NCBI GenBank assembly: GCA_963693315.1
Contig: OY856187.1
Coordinates: 384,757,461 to 384,821,460 of the forward strand
Source: Diogma glabrata
Taxonomy: Eukaryota > Arthropoda > Insecta > Diptera > Cylindrotomidae
DNA: 64,000 nt
Direction: 5' to 3'
The translations under genes and the position numbers were made by a program. Within the stretch, counting starts at the first letter, position 1; the number at the start of each line of letters is the position of its first letter. Shown piece by piece: positions 45,491-56,400 of this stretch. Below the pieces are notes generated by a model. It was not told where the DNA came from and ran no database searches. It saw nothing but the letters and a program-made list of their open reading frames with translations.

Positions 45491-46572
45491 AATATTCTTA
45501 AAAGTAACACAACTTTGAAGTTCGAACATTTTCCAATTACTTTTAATAAAAACAAATTGATATATTGTGACACGTCAACTGCTATACGCAGGCCATACAT
45601 TCCAGCACCATTTCGCCAAAGTGTTTTCGATGCTTTTCATAAACTTTCGCATCCTGGTGTCAATGCTTCAACCAAATTACTAACCAAGCACGTTATTTGG
45701 CCGTCTATTAAAAAGAACGTCAAACCTATGGCGCAACAATGTATAGCGTGTCAAAAGTCCAAGGTATTTAGGCATACTAAATTACTTCTTGGCATTTTCA
45801 AGACTACTTCACAGCGATTCTCGCAAATACACCTCGACATCATTGGTCCTTTACCAATATCGGAAAATCAACGGTATTGTGTAACGCTTATCGACCGTTA
45901 TACGCGGTGGCCCGAAGCGATACCAGTTCCAGACATCACTGCTGGAACGGTCACATTCGCTGTATACAACTCTTGGATTTCGAGATTTGGTGTTCCAGAA
46001 TCAATTATAACTGATCAAGGAACCCAATTCAAATCCCAATTTTTCACTGAACTGTCTAATCTATTAGGCTTCACAGATTCAGAGCAACAGCCTATAATTC
46101 AAAATGCAACGGCATGATAGAAAGATGGCATCGCACAATCAAATCAGCAATTATGTTTTATGACCGTCCAGACTGGACAAAAATTCTACTTTCAGTCCTC
46201 TTAGGTTTAAGAACCTCCTTCAGCGAAGAACTTCAAGTAACTTCAGCGGAACCGACATATGGAAGCTCGATAAGAATTCCGGGTCAGTTTCTCGATTCTT
46301 CTACAAATTCTTTTGTTCCCCAAACTGATGTCGTCAAGGAGTTGAGGAAACATTTTGATGAAATACGTCCAAAGCCAGCATCAGCACACGTAACATCTTC
46401 TTCCTTTGTGAGCAAAGATTTGCAAACTTACTCCCATATATTTTTACGTTCTGATGCTGTAAGGAGATCATTACAAGCTCCTTACACGGGTCCTTTCAAA
46501 GTTTTAAGTCGCAACAATAAAAACTTCAATATAGAAATTAATGGCAAAGCAGCCAAAATTTCAATTGATTGA
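45491..46572 (+). pseudogene. Ty3/Gypsy integrase with one frameshift
   Basis: The zinc-binding region has FHKLSHPGVNASTKLLTKH and QQCIACQKSK (HHCC). The core has HLDIIGPLPI with the first Asp, and ITDQGTQFKSQFF with the second. The frame breaks between 46080 and 46106, and the next frame resumes with MIERWHRTIKSA, which carries the catalytic Glu. The C-terminal part ends in APYTGPFKVLSRNN and INGKAAKISID, closed by a TGA at 46570-46572 where the family usually continues RLKPCY; the same frame does read LKPCY directly after it. Catalytic residues are all present, but the frame is split. Confidence 0.87.
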
Positions 46573-47119
46573 CTTAAACCATGTTATCATGAAAATTCAG
46601 GCGATGAACAATTCAGTTCTTTCGCTAAAGCAAATTTTTTGAATCAACCAGATTCAACCATTGAATCGTAACGATTTTTCTGAATTTTCTAAAAGCAGCA
46701 AGCAAAACAATTTTTCATACAAATTAATTCCAGCTGATCATACTGATTCTTTTTTGAATCCTAATTTTTCTGCGAATCTGAAACAATCAGATGCAACTAG
46801 TGTGAATCAATCTAATTCGGTATCACCAAAGCAACCTAAAAAGAAAGTAAAAAACTATTAAATTTTATTGACCGGTGTTTTGAAAATTTTAAACAAAATA
46901 TTGCTTCCAGTGCTGTCTAGTAGGATATATTTGATTTTTGTGTTCTCACTGTCGTCGAACACTGTCGCAATTCTTTTCCTAGCTGTATTTAATTGGCAGT
47001 AATGCTCATACTTTCTATTTTTTTTATTGTATCCAATTTTTTCACTGTTAAATCCTCACTTTTTAAACTGTTAATTTACTAGTTTCTCTCGTTCTTCTGG
47101 CGAATCACTGGTGAGGGAG
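46573..47119 (+). other. Ty3/Gypsy pol tail and region before the 3' LTR
   Basis: A frame at 46661-46861 ends in SPKQPKKKVKNY, like the basic tail of pol in this family. GGTGAGGGAG at 47110-47119 is a purine-rich tract directly before the proposed LTR and could be the plus-strand primer site. Confidence 0.5.
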
Positions 47120-47492
47120 TGTTATGTGGTGACTTTTTATTTAATCGTTTGCGTTTAATTTGAAAATGTTTGGTAAATTCGTTTCAAACTTTTAGCAATA
47201 GATTAATAAAATTTTAGGTACATTTTTCAATCTAGTTTTCAAAAAATTATCCTCAAGTAGTCATTTCAAAATTCATTAAAAAGATTTTGTTTTTTCATTA
47301 TTCAGATTTTTGTTTTCATAAGATTGAGATTCATTTTTTAATTAACCAAGAAAATAAAACTAATTGTTATACGTCTGCCGCAAAAACGATCTAAAAGATA
47401 TATTTGTAATATTAATTAAATAAACATACTTAACTATATATACATATAGATGTGAATTAAAGCAAGTTTAAATAAACATTAAAACTTTTACA
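47120..47492 (+). repeat. probable 3' LTR of the Ty3/Gypsy element
   Basis: The stretch starts TGTTATGTGGTGAC after a purine-rich tract and can be closed at TTTTACA (47492), giving 373 bp with TG...CA ends. AATAAA occurs twice near the end. No 5' partner exists in the window to confirm it, so the right border is a guess. Confidence 0.45.
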
Positions 47493-49000
47493 GTTTATTT
47501 TATATAGTTTGAAGTGTTGAATTGTGGTTTATAATATTAATATATTAAAATAGAAAGAAAACTATTCTAAAGAACAAATATAAGAATTAATTTTTGATTG
47601 TGGCCAATGTCAGCTGGTGTGTCAGATCAGCGAATGCAGGGGCAAGGAAATCAAGTACCAGATTATTAGCGAGAATGACTAGCTAATGTAAACACGAGCA
47701 AAACATTATAGCGAGAGTACTTTTACAAGCTATAATGGCACTGTTGAAACTCTTGTCAGAAACAGACATAGACGTAAGTTTTGAGGCTTTCGCTTTGTCA
47801 ATTTCAGACTTTTCGTTTGGGATAATCTGGTTAGATATTTTGTTGGCCTTTAGATATTGGGATCGATTAGTGGGAGTTTTGTTATGAATCCAAATATTAA
47901 ATGATCTATATTTGTTTCTAAGTGCCGTTTTGGTAGCTTTCGAATACAAGTATTTTTGTTTGGGTTTTACTATGGAGAACGGGACAAATTTATTGATAGC
48001 AAGTTGGATGGTTTCTGTAAAGTTTTGAGCAGAAACATTTACATTGTCAGTGTAAAAACAGTTACGGTCGAAAGGGAAACCATGGGAAAAATTTTGAAGA
48101 CCACTCTTATCAATTTTAGAGTAGTGAAATATTTTACGGGGTTTGGGAGCTGTAGTTTTAAGTAAATCAGTCTTGATAACTGATGAGATTAAATAATGAT
48201 CAAAATTTCCATTACTACCTTTCGCGACATCGACAGTCGTAATATCTGCCATTGTGGCTAGATAGAGATCTAAAAAAAAATTTTTATCACCGCCATTACG
48301 GGGAGTGAAAGTCGGGCTTTTAACAATTTGGAATAGGCCCTGAGACGCGGCAAAAATTTGTGCCAGTTTTCCACTATTGTCAAAATCATCGGTCGATTTG
48401 AAGAATTCCAACCATGATTTGTTGTCGACGTTAAAGTCACCGGTAACGATAACTTCACAATTAGGGGACTTTGCTCTAATCTCGTCCACATTTTTGTCAG
48501 TATATTAAAAAAGTTTAGGTTACGTTTGTTGGGGGACCTGTATAAAGCTATTGTAAAAACAGTCATTTCTGGAAGACAAATCTTTAAAACCATTGTATTG
48601 AAACCGTCACCGTGTAGTTCAAAATTTAGAAAGCGCGTGTACGCACCACTTTCGTGAATGCATGCGCATACGCCCTGATAGAGTTTGAAAGCTGATTCGA
48701 GCCTATATTTGGAATTAAGCGATTCTATAAAGAGAAAATTTTCAGAAACTTGTGTTTCTGTAAGGAATAGAATGTTCGGTTTGTCGTGCTCAAGATGATG
48801 TTGCACGTGGTCATGGTTAGCGTTCAATCCGCAGATGTTTTGAAAATGTATTTTAAAATTTTTTATTGATTCATATATGTTTTGTCCCTGCAAATTCCGT
48901 GGACGTGCCGCCTTATGGGCGGGTGGATTGTGCAAATTTGCTTTACCACTTGCAGACTTATTTTTTTTTCGGTTGTACTGCCATATATATATCAAAAGGT
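47493..49000 (-). pseudogene. Jockey-type LINE, endonuclease half
   Basis: The minus-strand reading from about 48995 gives KIHFQNICGLNANHDHVQHH, ILFLTETQVSENF, FTIALYRSPNKRN, then after a frameshift near 48490 VIVTGDFNVDNKSWLEF, FTPRNGGDKNFFLDLYLATM and NFDHYLISSV. These are the APE-like endonuclease motifs of Jockey-group ORF2: the catalytic Glu in TETQ, GDFN and the final DH. The linker follows (KATKTALRNKYRSFNIWI, SVSDKSF), and the reading becomes unclear below 47640. The RT half is absent; the fragment at 41406-42535 on the same strand could be its continuation. Confidence 0.85.
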
Positions 49001-49600
49001 TTATTTTATTTTTTTATGTTTTATTTTAAAATGGATAACTAAGTAAAAAGTCCTATCATACAACAAAATATGACATATGCCAATATTTCATGATAAGATG
49101 AAGAAATAATAACAAAATAATAAGTGAAAAACAAATTGTGAGAAATTTGCAAAAAACAAAACAAAACTAAATGCCAATAATCCAGCTGATGCAGCGCACC
49201 CCAGACGCACCGCCCACCACCTCAATCGAGGCACAAAGCCCACACATAACTACGTGTTGGTCCGATTCCTCGGAAGAGCTAATGAGCGGTACCGTTACGG
49301 AACGCTGCCCAGCTAAGACTGGAAGTGCTGCTATTGACTAATTAAAGTTCGCCCGCCAGCACCCCAAGATATCATCTTGGCTAATGACATCTCCTGCCAT
49401 TGCCAGTGGTATGTGATATCTTACGCTAGATCATATGTCAATGACAGGAACTGGAGTACGCAGGGTAGTCAGACCCGTAGATCAACATCAAAATCGATCC
49501 CTCCTGCAAAGGTGCTAAAACTAGTGGAGATCTATTTTTTTTCTGTGAAGACTGATACAGTGGAACAACATTCATCAGCAGCACTTAATGTAAGCTTTTA
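49001..49600 (-). pseudogene. Jockey-type LINE leader and ORF1 remnant
   Basis: On the minus strand, about 49310-49170 reads SDQHVVMCGLCASIEVVGGA and continues SGVRCISW. Spaced Cys residues there resemble the start of the PHD-like finger found in ORF1 of some Jockey/CR1-group LINEs. Upstream (49310-49520) is GC-richer, leader-like sequence. Most of ORF1 between this and the endonuclease is missing. Confidence 0.4.
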
Positions 49601-50075
49601 ATTTGTTTTGTATAAGTTTTTGTTAATTTATTTCTGTGCTGTACATGATTTTTTTGTTAGCTATTGTTATTAATTAATTATTAGTTTCAATAAGAGATTT
49701 CCAAGTTATTTTGTTTGTGTGTAAAATCAGTGTTTCAGTTTTTAGTTTTTGAGCTTTCCGGCGAAAATTAAAATTATAAATATTTCAATAAAATTTCAAA
49801 TTATTATAACATGTTGACACACATTATAAAATTAATGATTTTTTATAAATTATTATTTTTAGAAATTTCTCCACAATCCATCATTAAGAACAATTACACA
49901 ATTTTGTGATATTTTAACTGAAATAATTATTTTGTTTGTTCGTGTTCAAATATTGTGCCTCTACTAAACAGACTTATATTTGCAAGTGTTAGCAAACATT
50001 TGGCGCAGTTGATAGAGAATAGCCTTACCAAAAACATCAGTCTTTAATACGGCTGATGTCATCCATGCGTCTGTA
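49601..50075. other. AT-rich, nothing recognised
   Basis: No coding frame or shared repeat was found between the LINE remnant and R1 copy B. Confidence 0.45.
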
Positions 50076-51392
50076 TTACTTCGGTCTGAAAGACCTAAGT
50101 ATTAGATTCATGAACTCAAAGTGAAATTCTTACCCCCGCTTTTTTGACATTTATCGACGTTTTAGGACCTCCTGATTCTAAAACAGCAAAAAAAAATGAA
50201 TGTCTGTCTGTAGGCCGGCCGTCATTACCTACGCTGCAGGGAAAACCGCTGGAAGGATTTCAAAACTTTTTTATTCAAAAAATAGGTATAGTCAATGGAC
50301 AGGTCCGAAAGGACGCTGTGTTCGATAGCTGTACCGGAAGTGCGTCAAAAAAATCATTATGTTTGTCAAAAAAGCATATTTTCATATTTTTGGCTTAAAA
50401 AACGTTCATTTTAAGTGATTACGAGTAGGAACATTAAATTTGGAGAAATCTTGATGGTCGGGATTGGTATGTGAGATCAAAAACTAGATTATTGCATTAT
50501 AAGTTTGTCAAAAAAAAATCGTCAAGTGTGTCAAAAGAAAGATTTTTATTTATTTTTTTACCCAATTTTTTGGAAAAAAATAAAATTGTTTGTTTGAAAT
50601 GAAATTTTATTATTATTATTGAGAATTAAGCATTATAAGTTTGTCAAAAAAATAATGTCAAGCGTGTCAAAAAATGATTTCATTGACGTTTTTAGCCAAT
50701 CTGTTGGGAAAAAATATGTAGCTGTTTTTATGACATAAATGTAATTGAAAATGAAATTGGACATGGAAATTTTTGAATTTGTTATAGTTTTTGAAATATT
50801 TTTGGAATTTTGAAAAAATTTGTATTTTTGATTTTGTAATAGTTTTTACAATATTTTTAGAATTTCGGAAAAAGTTTTAATATTTGATTTTGTAAGAATT
50901 TTTGGAATATTTTTAGAATTTTGAAAAATTTTTAATTTTTGATTTTATTATAATTTTTGGAATTTTGAAAAAAGTTTTAATTTTTGATTTTGTAATAATT
51001 TTTGTAATATTTTTAGAATTTTGGAAAAGTTTGAACTTTTAAGAATTTTTGGAATATTATCGGAATTTAGAAAAAGTTTAAATATTTGATTTCATTCTAA
51101 TTTTTGGAATTTTGAAAAAGTTTGATCTTATTTAATTTAACAGTGTTTTTGGAATTTTGATTATAATTTTCCGGCAACGTATTGATGTTTCGTGTTAGTT
51201 TTGTAATAAATTTCTAAACAGAGATAAAAAATACTTGTACTTTAACAAAGAGTTATGTTTGATATACATCGCTGCCCAAAACTAAAAACTATGTCCTCAT
51301 AAAAGTTTTTTGCCGAAAACTATATCAAAATCCTTAACCCAGACCGAAGTCTTGATATCTCAGAGCTGTGAGATTTCAGCCCCTCCATATTT
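50076..51392 (+). mobile_element. R1 dispersed element, copy B
   Basis: This is the second copy of the family at 5143-6420, same orientation and the same landmark order: ACTTCGGTCTG (50078-50088), GTCTGTCTGTAGGCCGGCC near 50201, GGACGCTGTGTTCGATA near 50312, GTGTCAAAAAA blocks, the AT-rich array (50780-51170), CAGACCGAAGT (51340-51350) and a shared 42-bp right flank with an ATCTCA/TGAGAT hairpin. Copy B lacks part of the GGCCGGCC run and is slightly longer overall. Confidence 0.68.
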
Positions 51393-52813
51393 TTTCTATG
51401 TGGAAATAAAAATTGACATTTCTTCTATTAGTTTTGTAGGTGATTGATATTTTAAAATATATGGGAGGTTATTTTGTTAAACTAGAGAGAGTGTGGTGTT
51501 TAGGGATAAAAGGAAGCGAGCGATCAGTGATCAGTGGCGGAAGGGGTGATCAGTGCGATGTTACTATGTGCTAAGAAATTATAATTTTTTTGATTTATTT
51601 TAAATGTGGTATCAGTCAATTGTAGAAAAGAATTGCAAAATGGTGGATACACTCGAAGTCCGTTCATTGACTCAAAATATCGATAGTTTTAGATAAGAAA
51701 AAAATGTCTATAGATATAACTCATTTATTTATTGGTGCTTAAGCATAAGCAAGACTACAAAATGCCTAATAAGGACACGTATCCGGTCGTTGTGATCCTC
51801 AACAGGGTTCGTAGTGTTATATAATAGTGTCATATAATACGATATTGCCTAACCACATGTATATTGATTTGGAATTATTGCTAGTTTGTTACTGTTGAAT
51901 AAAACAAGAGTTATGTGGTAGTGCTGCCTCAATGCAATGTAGTGAGAGATGTCAGACTAATCACCTCAGGTTTTCTGGGTGAAGTTCTAACCTTGTATTG
52001 CTGTACACTACCTGTACGGAAGCGAACTTGATTCACCGACTAAAAACACCCCGCTAAATTGTTCAGTAATATCTTGCGAAGGCAATTACAACTTGTTTAA
52101 CAAATATCGCCTTTCAGCATGCTTGGTATAAGCGGAATAATTAAATAATTATTATCAATAAATTGTTGCAAATCATCGGAAATCAATAAACAGTTTTTAT
52201 TTTGTGGAACAAATATTTTAAATCAATAAAATAATGTAAATAAAATTTAAAAATATAAACACAATAATTCGGTTATAAATATACCGACTATAAAAGACGC
52301 CATCTACCAACAGTATAATATATTCTTCGAAATTTTAAAACTATAAACACAGCTAATTTGTATTTTTAAAACTTAAACATGACATTCGAAGAAGCAATTT
52401 AGTAACATATTTTTTATAATTGTTTTGAAGTGTGACATTTTTTGCGTGCACCAAATATGCATGCAAAAACTACTATTTCGAAGACTGAAAAATATTTTTA
52501 GGTGTATGTATAACATGTAGATTTTTATATTTTTTTCGTATTGAAATTGGATATTTTTTGTGCATGTTTTACAAAAACTAATTTTCTGTTTGTTCTCAAG
52601 CTGAAATTTAATCTACAAACATGTAAAATATTATGTGACAGAATCAAAATTGCATATTTTCTCCTTATAACTTCAATCAACTTATGTTGTAAAAAAACGA
52701 CGATGCTTTGAAAACAGAATTAAAAATGAATATTGATAAAATAATATGGTAACAAAATAAAATGATAACGAAAAAAATGAAACTGAAACTGCTTGCAACG
52801 TAACTCTTTTTAG
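51393..52813. other. no recognised gene
   Basis: Composition varies, with a less AT-rich part at 51480-52110, but I see no frame or motif. 52100-52800 is AT-rich and would be intron if the exon at 52814 is real. Confidence 0.4.
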
Positions 52814-52972
52814 TTGGAGTTTGGTTGAGATTATAGCAACAATAAAAATTAATGTTCAAATAGAACAATTGAAAACGATGATATATAGGCAAACTACAGT
52901 TCAATTTACTGGAGATGGTTTTAGTTTTGCTGATAAGCTGCAATTGACAAAACAATTCAAAGAGTTTTCAAG
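52814..52972 (+). CDS. candidate internal exon of an unrecognised conserved gene
   Basis: CTCTTTTTAG ends at 52813 as a good acceptor, and AG|GTATGT at 52971-52978 is a strong donor. The 159 bp between are open in one frame, phase 2 on both sides, and read WSLVEIIATIKINVQIEQLK, then QTTVQFTGDGFSFADKLQLT and KQFKEFSR. The composition is that of a soluble, partly helical, charged segment, unlike the AT-driven frames around it. I do not recognise the family. The equal phase on both sides would allow exon skipping without frameshift. Neighbouring exons were not found. Confidence 0.5.
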
Positions 52973-55900
52973 GTATGTATACAAATTATATACCATAATG
53001 ATTTATGTTTCGAATAAGCAGAAATACTAGAATATTTATTTTTAAGGGTAAATATACGAAATTCATAAATATTTGTAACAAAAAAATAAATTGAGACGAT
53101 TAAAACATAAAACATAAATTGAGACGATTAAAGCATAAAACTGACCAAAAATCGACCAAAACTCGATATTCGTCATTTTTCTATACAAAACAAAAAAAAA
53201 TACTAAATGTGCTATCATTCATAGCGAGTCAGCCATATTTTATGTCAGCCAACTACTGATATTTAGTTCAATTTATTACCGTTTAATATGAGATAATTTG
53301 CAAAAAAAGCAACAATCGGCTTTTGGAATATTTCTACACTTCGGTCACCTTATATCTTAAAATACGTAGAATCAAAAAAATTTTGTTTCCTAAACTTCAT
53401 CGTTAGTTCGCAGTTTGAGAAAAATTTTCTGTGTAAATTAGGTTTTCATATATAAATTTTGATTCACAATGTTATGAAATAGTAATTCCACCCTTGTCTA
53501 CGTTTTCAGCCATCCGTTTATTATTCGCATGTGTAGTTCATAAATTTTATCACAATTAAAATGTTTTTTGTTATTTTTTTTATATATTTTGTGGTAAAAT
53601 ATACTTTAGAGGTTTTGTGAATAAAAATATAAATTTTTGGCTCTTTTTATTTATTTTTTAAATATAATTTTCCACATGCATATATGTATAGTGGTTTTTT
53701 GTGATTCTCATTTTTTAAGTTTCATTTTTTTATTTGAATTTCATTTTTAATGCCTATATCCACTGTGCACATGTATAATACATATTCAAATAACTATATG
53801 ATACATTTGTCAACCATGAAATATATACAATTGCAACATATCATTCGCGTTAAATTTATATCATCAATTTACCATATTTTATATTGTTACTGTTCTTTTG
53901 GGCTGTTTTATTGTACATATAAAAAATAGTCCAAAAATTATGATGATGTTGCACCAGAGCTTATAGATTTGATTTGTATGAATTATGTTTTTTTTTTTAT
54001 TTAGAATACAATACGGTTGCATATTGAGATATTCTTTTCTGAATTTTTATTTCATATGGATAACTTTTTTTTTTTTAAATGAATATAAATTTTGATTTAA
54101 ATTTTAAATGTTGTTCATTTTAAACGTTTATCAGAAATTGTGTTTTTATTGAGTTTTTCAGAATTGCTATAAATTATTCCACAATTAACAGTTGCTACAA
54201 ACTATTTAAAGAAATATTTCGATTGAACTAGTTGTGTTGCGTTTAAAAAATTTTGATTGACAGAACCCAGTTGGGCATGGTGGGCGTATATGAGTATTTT
54301 CCAATTAGGCTGTTAGCACTCTCCATTCTGAGGAGTTCCCAAAAAAACGAAAATATTTAATTAAAAATCCGTCTAGCAATTGACTTTCGAAAATTATATT
54401 GATTCGGGGGGAATATATCCTACCAAATATGACGTACTTAAAAGACCAAGAAGGAAATTTGGAGTACTTTTTCGATTTGACATCTGTGTATAACCATCCA
54501 AGGCTGGTTCAAATTTTGAAAAGTTAAAATTTAAAGGCTGGTTTTGAAAAGTTAAAGTTTTTTGATGCTAAGAACCGGTTGTTTTCAGCAATAGGAAGTT
54601 TATAGTCCCTGGGTCCTTGCCCATTTTATTTGAAATGATTACCACATATTATTTACTTCTTAAGGCGGTTGTGGTGGCGGTTAATGCGGAAAACTTTTGG
54701 GGAAAAATGGGAGAAACGGGGAAAAAACAGAATAAAAGTTTTTAGAACCATCAAAAACAGGCACATCACGAAGTATAAAATATGTGGTAATCATCAAATG
54801 AAATCGGTGTGGGCCCAGGGACTATTAAAAATCCTTCCTAAACTCAACAAATTAGTTGAAAAGTATATTCGTAAGCTCATTCAAAGAAAAAAAGAGTCAT
54901 GAATTTTTTTAATTTAAATATCAATATTCTCAGTAATTAGAGCAAAAATATTGCTATTAAACAAGATCAAAGTCAATGTACTCACCCTTTAAATTGTTTT
55001 GAAAGCAAATCTTTTTGCTAACAACAAACAAATAAATAAACAAAACTTTATTAAACAAATATAAATAAAATAATTAAAACAAAACATTTTTTTTAATAAA
55101 AATATCTAAAAAATTTAAAAAAAAAAAGAAAAAAGCTCGTACTGTGTGTTGACTGTGTTCAATTCATTAGAAAACTTTTGCTTTTCATGAAAATTTATTT
55201 CATTTTTTCTCATATATTAATAATTTATTTTTATTATTAATTTTATTTTTGTTTGTGTTGTTATTCTATAATTTTACGTCTCAAAACCAAATTTTTAAAT
55301 CAACACAATTATGCTTTTATTTTAAGTTTTTAATAAAAATTGTATTTCTTGTCTATTTATTTTTCAAATTAAGCTTGAATAGGAAAATTGAAAATGTAAA
55401 ATAAATATTTTGATGAAATTTGAATTAGAAATGTTAGAATTTGAATTGAAAAAGTTCAAGAGCATTTAAGGCTTATGAATTGTATGATATTAGTTTAGCA
55501 TTAATGAATAAAGAATGTTAAAAAAAATTTCAATTAAAATTTTCTTTTTTGTTCAATGGTCTTTGAGATTTGGCAAGCTTTGTGGCTCGTCTGACACACT
55601 TTTGTATTAAAGGTAACATCAAACTTGTTTGAAAAATACGCACTATAGCACAAATTTTTTTTTGAAAATTTACTGTATAAAAACTATTTAAAAATTAACA
55701 ATAAAGTGAAGTAACCGGACACAAAAAAAGTCAATAATTTTTTAGTCGTTGGTCTGCTATATGTACGTTTTTTTATGTTTAAACAACAAAATAAATACGA
55801 TTTTCGCGACTTACATTAGCCGGAAATTAAACTGAACTTTTTATATACATATAGTCTATGTAGACGATAAAATACAAAATATTATACCGAAAGCGTTATT

Positions 55901-56094
55901 TAAAAGCTTTCTCAACCATAAAACTAATATTCGTTAAAAAAGTTACTCGCGAAAAAAGAAGAAATAGGAATTGAAATCAGCGGTTTGATTTATATTGTTT
56001 TTATTTAACTTGTAGCAAATGTGTTGATGTTTGAACTGTGGACGTATATATTTCTGGGAATTGGTTTCTGTTATGGGATATAACGATATGGGAT
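52973..56094. other. AT-rich DNA, no recognised gene
   Basis: The frame at 54669-54902 is Lys/Arg-rich with no motif. Other parts are T-rich or A-rich low complexity. If 52814-52972 is an exon, much of this would be intron. Confidence 0.4.
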
Positions 56095-56400
56095 CACACT
56101 CTCACGGTCGCATTTGTTGAGGTAGATCAAAAAACTTTTCTGTACATGTGTGTTCAATTAATATCTTGAACGAGTTCGTGAATCAGCAAAATCCGACACG
56201 TGATTAGGCAGCTAGAGCCCTTTTTTAAAAACAAATTGATTTTTTAAAACCGTTATAACGGCCGTTCGGATACCAATATTTTAAAAAAAATTAGCAATTT
56301 TAGAATCTTTAAAATCTTTTTTATCAATTTACTAAATAAAAATAGAATTCTGCAGTTCGAGGTTGCTGAGTGAGCGGTCCAACAAAAAAATTTGCAAAAA
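56095..56400 (+). repeat. satellite-flanking repeat, left copy
   Basis: Contains CTCTCACGGTCGCATTTGT, AGATCAAAAA, ATATCTTGAACGAGTTCGT, the palindrome AACGGCCGTT and TGAGCGGTCCAACAAAAAA. It matches 59336-59640 and 59676-59970 in the same orientation and order. Confidence 0.7.

Noticed and set aside
54669..54902. Lys/Arg-rich 77-codon frame
   Set aside because: No motif, and composition is explained by A-rich DNA.
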